Below, in pieces: positions 4,703-8,797 of a DNA stretch of 8,797 nt. The DNA is from Planctomycetaceae bacterium (GTDB lineage Bacteria > Planctomycetota > Planctomycetia > Planctomycetales > Planctomycetaceae), in NCBI GenBank assembly GCA_020426125.1, contig JAGQQQ010000761.1, positions 1 through 8,797 of the forward strand. Reading direction: 5' to 3'. Under the pieces are notes generated by a model. It saw only the letters and a list, made by a program, of their open reading frames with translations, did not search any database and was not told the origin of the DNA. The stretch's first letter is position 1, and each line of letters starts with the position of its first letter. Position numbers and translations under genes: made by a program.

Positions 4703-4738
4703 TCGGCTCTCGTGACAATTCCGTAAGAATCCTGCTTG

Positions 4739-4764
4739 AAAAGCCCCATCCCGAGAGATGAGGC
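4739..4764 (-). terminator. Rho-independent terminator of the DUF932 gene
   Basis: On the - strand GCCTCATC (4764-4757), a 6-base loop and GATGGGGC (4750-4743) form an 8-bp stem with one wobble pair, followed by TTTT (4742-4739). It lies 43 bp past the DUF932 stop. A separate perfect inverted repeat TTGCAGTGA/TCACTGCAA (4768-4787) lies between the stop and this terminator and may add to it. Confidence 0.7.
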
Positions 4765-4806
4765 GATTTGCAGTGAGTTCACTGCAATTAAGCGGTTCCT
4801 TCCGTC

Positions 4807-5847
4807 TCAGACACTCACCAGTGACAGCAGTGATGCCGCCTTTTGATCCGCTTCCGTGCGATCGCTGGCATTCGCTTCGTCGCGAGCCAGCATGGTCAAC
4901 GCATCGATGATCGCGAAGAACGTGAACGCTCCCTTGTCCTGAGCGCTCTCCAAAGCCTTCTTGGCCACTGTTCGCGTCAGACCATTTTTGAGCAGGTAGG
5001 TTGTTACGTCATCGGCGGTGTAGCCAATGTGCTCAGTCATCGCTCGCTGAATGACCTTGTGAAAACCATCCTTCCGTTCATCACGACGTCGCACGAGGTT
5101 CTCGATGATCCGCCGAATCTCGTTGAGTCCTTCGTGGACATTGGCGGTGTGCTTCTTCGAGAAATCGACGACATCAATCGCATCCCAGACAATATGATTG
5201 GCACAGACCGACTGAAACCAGAACGTGCTGATCCCCAGCGATCTCCGTCCAACTTCGCTGTTCCAGCAGAAGAATCCGGGAGCAAATGCCTGATCATCGA
5301 CCTCAATCCAGCCCAATGGGTCGATCATAAAGCAGAACATGTCCTGCTCGCCGAGGTACAAGCCGGTTGCCCCGTTGAATCCCTTCTGAGGGGGCTGAAA
5401 ATCGGTCGCATACTCTTGCAGAACACTGATCAGTTCGATGTCCCAGAGCCGCATGTACTGCGTGCCATGGATCGACCGAACCGTTTCATTCTCGATGAAG
5501 AACTGAATCGGCTTCTGTCCGCCACGCGGCAGAGTGTCCCGATAAACGGCAGCTGCCGTCTCAGGAGACAGGCGGTTGACCGTATCCTTCGCCACGCCTG
5601 CCATCTTGCACAACTGCGAAAAACTCCAGTCATTTAACCAATAACCATCGTTCCCAATCCGGGCACGCAATCCCGATCGGTCATCGAGACCCTCAGAAAT
5701 CGCCGTCAAATTCTGCGGAGCCTCCCAGCGATCCTGAGAGGCCTCGCGTTTCTCCCGACATCGCCGTGCCAATTCCGAAAGATCTTCGCAACGTTCGTCC
5801 GGACTTCGTGCAAACAGTTGGTTGTGAGCCGCCTTGAGGTTGGCCAT
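4807..5847 (-). CDS. DUF932 domain-containing protein
   Basis: The protein has 346 residues, in the usual range for DUF932 (phage/plasmid-like) proteins. The start at 5847 has GGAG on the - strand eight bases upstream. Residues 1-45 are a charged helical N-terminus. The core contains GYWLNDWSFSQLCKMAGV (68-85), FIENETVRSIHGTQYMRLWD (117-136), GLYLGEQDMFCFMIDPLGW (162-180) and the family's most typical block GFFCWNSEVGRRSLGISTFWFQSVCANHIVWDA (191-223). The C-terminal third is helical and carries a region resembling the end of the family (YTADDVTTYLLKNGLTRTVAKKALE). Family knowledge: DUF932 genes are frequent on plasmids, phages and integrative elements; the biochemical role is not established. 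The upstream region carries copy 2 of the shared element. Confidence 0.9.
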   Translation of the reverse strand: MANLKAAHNQLFARSPDERCEDLSELARRCREKREASQDRWEAPQNLTAISEGLDDRSGLRARIGNDGYWLNDWSFSQLCKMAGVAKDTVNRLSPETAAAVYRDTLPRGGQKPIQFFIENETVRSIHGTQYMRLWDIELISVLQEYATDFQPPQKGFNGATGLYLGEQDMFCFMIDPLGWIEVDDQAFAPGFFCWNSEVGRRSLGISTFWFQSVCANHIVWDAIDVVDFSKKHTANVHEGLNEIRRIIENLVRRRDERKDGFHKVIQRAMTEHIGYTADDVTTYLLKNGLTRTVAKKALESAQDKGAFTFFAIIDALTMLARDEANASDRTEADQKAASLLSLVSV

Positions 5848-5922
5848 GAAAACTTCTCCGTAGGTGTGAAAGGAACCAAGTGACAGCGGAATGCTGTCCG
5901 GAGAAGCAGACTACAGGAGAAG

Positions 5923-5977
5923 AATCATGAGCGCAAAAATGTGATGCCGAAAGTCTCACTCCCTTTCTTTGCGGGGT
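5923..5977 (-). promoter_or_regulatory. Shared upstream element, copy 2
   Basis: AATCATG (5923-5929), AGCGCAAA (5930-5937) and CTTTGCGGGGT (5967-5977) repeat the three blocks of copy 1 in the same order with different gaps; around the last block the match extends with few mismatches (CCTTTC-TTTGCGGGGT-TTT). It lies 75-130 bp upstream of the DUF932 start and ends 12 bp before the recombinase stop. Confidence 0.4.
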
Positions 5978-5988
5978 GTTTCATTCAC

Positions 5989-6702
5989 TCAAGGCGTCGT
6001 CTTCGTCTCACCCAAGCTCACATACCGATAAAGTGTGGATCGAGAAATGCCCAGCGTCTTGCAAATGTCGGAGATTTCCATCGTCCGGTCGCGGTAGAGC
6101 GATTTCGCGGTCAGGACTTTGGGGTGAAAGTGCTCAATCTTTCTCCGACCGCCCATTCGGCCGCGAGCGCGAGCCGCCGCCAATCCGGCTTTCGTTCGCT
6201 CAGAGATCAGTCTCCGCTCAAACTGTGCCAGCGCGGAGAAGATCATAAACACCAATTCGCCGCTGGCGGACGTTGTATCGATTGCTCCATCACAAATCGA
6301 GCGAAAGCCCACTCCCTTCTTCTGCAGTTCCTCGACAAGTTGGACGAGATGCCGGACGGATCTCCCGAGTCGATCGAGTCGCCAAACCAGCAGCACATCC
6401 CCGTCACGCAATTCTTTCAAGCAAGCGTCAAGTCCCGGTCGAGAATCCTTCGCTCCGGAAATCTTGTCGGTAAAAATGAGGTCTCGTGGAACGCCACATT
6501 TCTGGAGAGCGTCAACCTGACTTCGAAGTTCTTGCAGATTTGTTGACACACGGGCGTAGCCGATGGTGCGGTGACACTTTTCGACCGACTCTGTCGTTTT
6601 ACCCAGATCCGCCAATTCGTCAACCCGCGAAGAATCCCCGCTCGTTGACAGAACATCAGGACTTATTGCATCGCCGGATTTTGTCTTAGAACCAGAAACC
6701 AT
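5989..6702 (-). CDS. Serine recombinase (resolvase/DNA invertase family)
   Basis: From the ATG at 6702 the protein has 237 residues. The catalytic domain begins at TIGYARVST (46-54) with the nucleophile Ser53, followed by DKISGAKDSRPGLDACLKEL (79-98), the active-site arginine block LLVWRLDRLGRSVRHL (104-119), the dimer region SGELVFMIFSALAQFERRLISERT (147-170) and GRMGGRRK (181-188). A C-terminal HTH (MEISDICKTLGISRSTLYRYV, 208-228) binds DNA, as in Tn3 resolvases and Pin/Hin invertases. Family members start a few residues before YARVS; here ~45 poorly recognisable residues precede it, and a TTG at residue 30 would give a 208-residue protein closer to the norm. No SD is seen at 6702. Catalytic residues are intact, so it is probably active in site-specific recombination, either as part of a mobile element or as a cointegrate resolvase. 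Confidence 0.92.
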   Translation of the reverse strand: MVSGSKTKSGDAISPDVLSTSGDSSRVDELADLGKTTESVEKCHRTIGYARVSTNLQELRSQVDALQKCGVPRDLIFTDKISGAKDSRPGLDACLKELRDGDVLLVWRLDRLGRSVRHLVQLVEELQKKGVGFRSICDGAIDTTSASGELVFMIFSALAQFERRLISERTKAGLAAARARGRMGGRRKIEHFHPKVLTAKSLYRDRTMEISDICKTLGISRSTLYRYVSLGETKTTP

Positions 6703-6743
6703 CAGTGAGTTGATGGTACCATGAATTTCAAGACGAGTTGATG
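6698..6743. repeat. Cluster of short repeats just upstream of the recombinase gene
   Basis: GAGTTGATG occurs twice (6707-6715 and 6735-6743), 28 bp apart. ACCATC (6698-6703) is inverted as GATGGT (6712-6717), and ATGGTACCAT (6713-6722) is a 10-bp palindrome. Short imperfect repeats next to a serine recombinase gene are what a resolution or inversion site looks like, but the repeats are too short to prove it. The cluster overlaps the first codons of the gene as called. Confidence 0.3.
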
Positions 6744-7219
6744 AAACGGAATTGACGGATCCGCGACCAATGGTTTGGTCTGGGGCGACCTTGTGTCATC
6801 AAAGGAACATTTGATGGAACACAACTATCGCGGATTTTGGCGATCAAAACTCGCTCCGGTGTGCAGGACCGGAGCAGGTTGTGTAATTGGGCAAGACCCT
6901 GAGGTCGAAAAGACCGCGGTGAGCATCTGGTAAGCAAGATGACTTTGGTTGGGGCGCAAAGGTCAGATGACTCTTCTTTGTACATCCGTGAGACTACTGG
7001 GATGCTGAGTCGATGACATCGTGTTGTTCCTTCTTGGTCCAAAACGATTCAGTCTGGGTGAAGCCATACGATGCTCTCGGATTTCAGGCAATACGAATTT
7101 GAAGTAACCCTCTCAAAGTCTGGCAACGAATCGCCTTCCCAACGCCTTGGTTTCAAACCGAGTCTTGTGAAGCAAGTGAGGGTATAGTGGAAGTGGTTAA
7201 CCGGCGTTTGACACCATTG
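6723..7219. other. Gene-poor, hairpin-rich region
   Basis: No convincing gene is seen on either strand in this ~500 bp. The first 200 bp hold four consecutive stems: GACCAA/TTGGTC (6765-6780); a 12-pair stem with a GA bulge, TGTGTCATCAAA/TTTGATG..ACACA (6792-6823); GCTCCGG/CCGGAGC (6853-6875); and GGTC/GACC (6903-6915). Short frames at 6814-6933 (39 codons, AAAGGA seven bases upstream) and 7071-7187 (38 codons) exist but lack support. The second half contains the palindromic GGTTTCAAACC near 7150 and no clear terminator for the gene that ends at 7220. It may hold a structured RNA, a recombination site or decayed DNA. Confidence 0.35.
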
Positions 7220-8797
7220 TCACTTGTCTGAAGACGAATCAGTGGCTTTGAGCTTTCGCAACTGTTCCTCGTGGAAGCCGATGAAATTTGAAGAGTTCTG
7301 TTCGGCCAGCCATTTGCGGAGGCGGTGGTGGCGGATCAGTTCTTCGCGGTCCGCGTGTTGGTATTGATCTTTCAGGAACGTGGGATGCCGGGAGTGGAAG
7401 TCGTCCCATCGGGCGATCCACTCGACGTCTTGCAGTCCCACGATACGGCTGCCTTCGATCCGGGCTCCGGCAGTCAGCTCGGCGAACAGTCTGGCGTCCG
7501 CGTCGGGAAGTCCTCGTCCCGGGACGTCGTGGTAGCTGGTGAGATCCAGCATGATCATTCCGGTTTCGGCTGCCATGATGGCCGCGTACCTGCCATCGGG
7601 CGCGACCACCAGATCACGCAGCACTTCTGTCTTCGGGATCTGCATTTTGGGAGATACCGCTCGCCCACTGCGGCTGTCGTGGATTTGAATCCAGGAGGTC
7701 GCTAGACGACTGCAGCCGACGATCACGTAAGGTGTGTCAGGAATGAAATCACCAAGCAGAATCTCACGGTCATCCGGTTCGATCAATGGGCAAGCCAGTT
7801 CGTCGGTTGCCAGATCGAAAATACTGACAGCCAGAGATCGCCAGCCGGCGGTCAGGGCGCGGCTGCCATCGGGACTGATCCGCATGTAGGCGGCCTTGTT
7901 CAGAGTCTTCAGCAGTCGACCGTCTTCCAGAGAATACACCTGAGTCCCAAAGTCTGTTTCAGACACAAGGATCCGACCGTCGCATTCGTGAATCGCTGTT
8001 GCCCAGGGCTGTTTCAGTTTCAGCAGCTCATCACCGGTCTGGTAGTCAATGACATAGGTCCCCTCCCCGCTCCAGCAGGCGTACAAACGCCGTCCGTCCG
8101 GACTGATCGAAACAACGCCAGGTCCGAAATCGCCTTCGTTGAAGCGAGTCACTTCGTAGTTCCAAGTCGGACGGAAAAACAGTTGTCTGACCTTCCCGGT
8201 TGCGGCGTTCACGGCGACCAGATGACCGCCGGCACACAGCACGACAGCCTCATTGGCCTGTTCGTGCCATTTCATGTCTCGCGGTTCTGACGGGAGCGGA
8301 GTCGGAGGAATCCGACGAACCCCCTGATGCCAGTCCCAGAATTCGACCGATCCCGCCGTCCCGTCTTGGCTCACAATGGATTCTCTGGTTCTAACTTTCG
8401 GACCGCAGGCGAGAACCAACGTTGCGTCGTCATTGATAAACTCTCCCACCTGAATAGATCCATCGACGGACAACTCGGGACCAGCGGGCTCGGAGTTTTC
8501 AATATGGCGAACAACGGTCGATGTCACCGCAGGAATGGGCGGTTCCATCAGGAGATATCCCACTCCGGCGATGAACCTGCTGTTCCGACTGATCACTGGT
8601 CTGATCCATTCGTCGTTCTCGACAGGAATGACCCACCACGGTTCCCGCTGAGGAAGATGCCACAGGTGCAGCACGCCACTCCCGCAAGCGCGGGCCATGA
8701 ATCGACAGTCGTTGGTGAAGCAGCTTCCCTGGAGGTCGCTCCAATACCGGGCGAATGATTCCGGGCAAACGGACAGGGGGTCTGTGCCGTCGTCGCC
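7220..8797 (-). CDS. Beta-propeller (WD40-like) protein, C-terminal part (5'-truncated by window)
   Basis: The frame is open without a stop from the right edge to the TGA at 7220-7222, giving 525 visible residues; the ATG at 8698 is internal, because the 33 codons before it read on naturally (ESFARYWSDLQ...). Propeller blade signatures recur: SGVLHLWHLPQ, VSISPDGRRLYACW...YVIDYQTGD, MRISPDGSRALTAG...IFDLATDE, VVAPDGRYAAIM...MIMLDLTS. After the last blade is a helical tail (DARLFAELTAGARIEGSRIVGL, WIARWDDFHSRHP, ELIRHHRLRKWLAEQ) like that found after the WD40 repeats of planctomycete serine/threonine kinase-WD40 proteins. The kinase domain, if present, would be outside the window. Such proteins are thought to be signalling or scaffold proteins. 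No transmembrane segment is seen in the visible part. Confidence 0.8.
   Translation of the reverse strand, partial: GDDGTDPLSVCPESFARYWSDLQGSCFTNDCRFMARACGSGVLHLWHLPQREPWWVIPVENDEWIRPVISRNSRFIAGVGYLLMEPPIPAVTSTVVRHIENSEPAGPELSVDGSIQVGEFINDDATLVLACGPKVRTRESIVSQDGTAGSVEFWDWHQGVRRIPPTPLPSEPRDMKWHEQANEAVVLCAGGHLVAVNAATGKVRQLFFRPTWNYEVTRFNEGDFGPGVVSISPDGRRLYACWSGEGTYVIDYQTGDELLKLKQPWATAIHECDGRILVSETDFGTQVYSLEDGRLLKTLNKAAYMRISPDGSRALTAGWRSLAVSIFDLATDELACPLIEPDDREILLGDFIPDTPYVIVGCSRLATSWIQIHDSRSGRAVSPKMQIPKTEVLRDLVVAPDGRYAAIMAAETGMIMLDLTSYHDVPGRGLPDADARLFAELTAGARIEGSRIVGLQDVEWIARWDDFHSRHPTFLKDQYQHADREELIRHHRLRKWLAEQNSSNFIGFHEEQLRKLKATDSSSDK

Noticed and set aside
4843..5637. 264-residue open frame on the + strand
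   Set aside because: It lies entirely antisense to the DUF932 gene, whose protein motifs are clear; it is a shadow frame.
5941..6546. 201-residue open frame on the + strand
   Set aside because: It is antisense to the serine recombinase, which has intact catalytic motifs.
6728..7042. 104-residue open frame on the - strand
   Set aside because: Composition is irregular, there is no SD or conserved-looking block, and it runs through the hairpin-rich segment.
7140..7175. T-loop-like GGTTTCAAACC, possible tRNA
   Set aside because: The canonical TTCAAAC loop does not have a matching five-pair T-stem, and no anticodon or acceptor arms can be drawn on either strand.
7325..8758. Several + strand frames of 80-143 residues
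   Set aside because: All are antisense to the beta-propeller gene.
1..8797. CRISPR array or known insertion-sequence ends
   Set aside because: No regularly spaced direct repeats were seen, and no transposase or paired terminal inverted repeats; the serine recombinase is of the resolvase/invertase type with a C-terminal HTH, not IS607-like.

Overview
The window reads like a stretch of a Planctomycetota genome. The grounds are a long beta-propeller (WD40-like) protein at the right edge that resembles the C-terminal halves of planctomycete kinase/WD40 proteins, a scatter of small conserved-hypothetical proteins of types I associate with that phylum, moderate G+C, and several genes without a convincing Shine-Dalgarno (SD) site. 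This assignment is an inference; there is no rRNA or other marker gene here.

Layout, left to right. Positions 1-266 hold the C-terminal end of a VirD4/TraG-type conjugative coupling ATPase. Next, on the + strand, come a small acidic antitoxin-like protein (320-568) and a two-gene unit (625-1406). That unit is a ribbon-helix-helix protein whose stop codon overlaps the start of a 165-residue protein with QGDI and LTQACDL motifs. A four-segment membrane protein (1488-2036) then converges on, and overlaps, an XRE-type regulator (2013-2249, - strand). Upstream of the regulator is a perfect 37-bp palindrome, and beyond it, divergently, a 30-residue lysine-rich ORF that ends at a strong terminator.

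Positions 2560-3586 hold two or three + strand hypothetical genes. The last encodes a helical domain, a QKTLF linker motif and a small beta-barrel-like C-terminus. A - strand hypothetical gene (3590-3880) is divergent from a two-gene + strand operon (4079-4533: zinc ribbon protein, then an 80-residue protein) that ends at a clear terminator. A - strand DUF932 gene (4807-5847) follows, with its own terminator. Between these two terminators is a candidate small RNA on the - strand (about 4601-4667). A - strand serine recombinase (5989-6702) comes next, then about 500 bp of gene-poor, hairpin-rich DNA, then the 5'-truncated beta-propeller gene (7220-8797, - strand).

How it fits together: a coupling protein, DUF932 protein, serine recombinase, XRE regulator, RHH protein and many small orphan genes are the usual contents of an integrative/conjugative element or an old genomic island. 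The beta-propeller gene may be flanking chromosome. No relaxase, integrase attachment site or replication gene is visible, so the element boundaries are unknown.

The best candidates for undescribed biology are: (1) the RHH/LTQACDL gene pair, organised like a toxin-antitoxin operon; (2) a three-block sequence element shared upstream of the 3590-3880 and DUF932 genes; (3) the 37-bp palindrome between the XRE gene and the lysine-rich microprotein; and (4) the candidate sRNA with promoter, two hairpins and T-tract in the right order.
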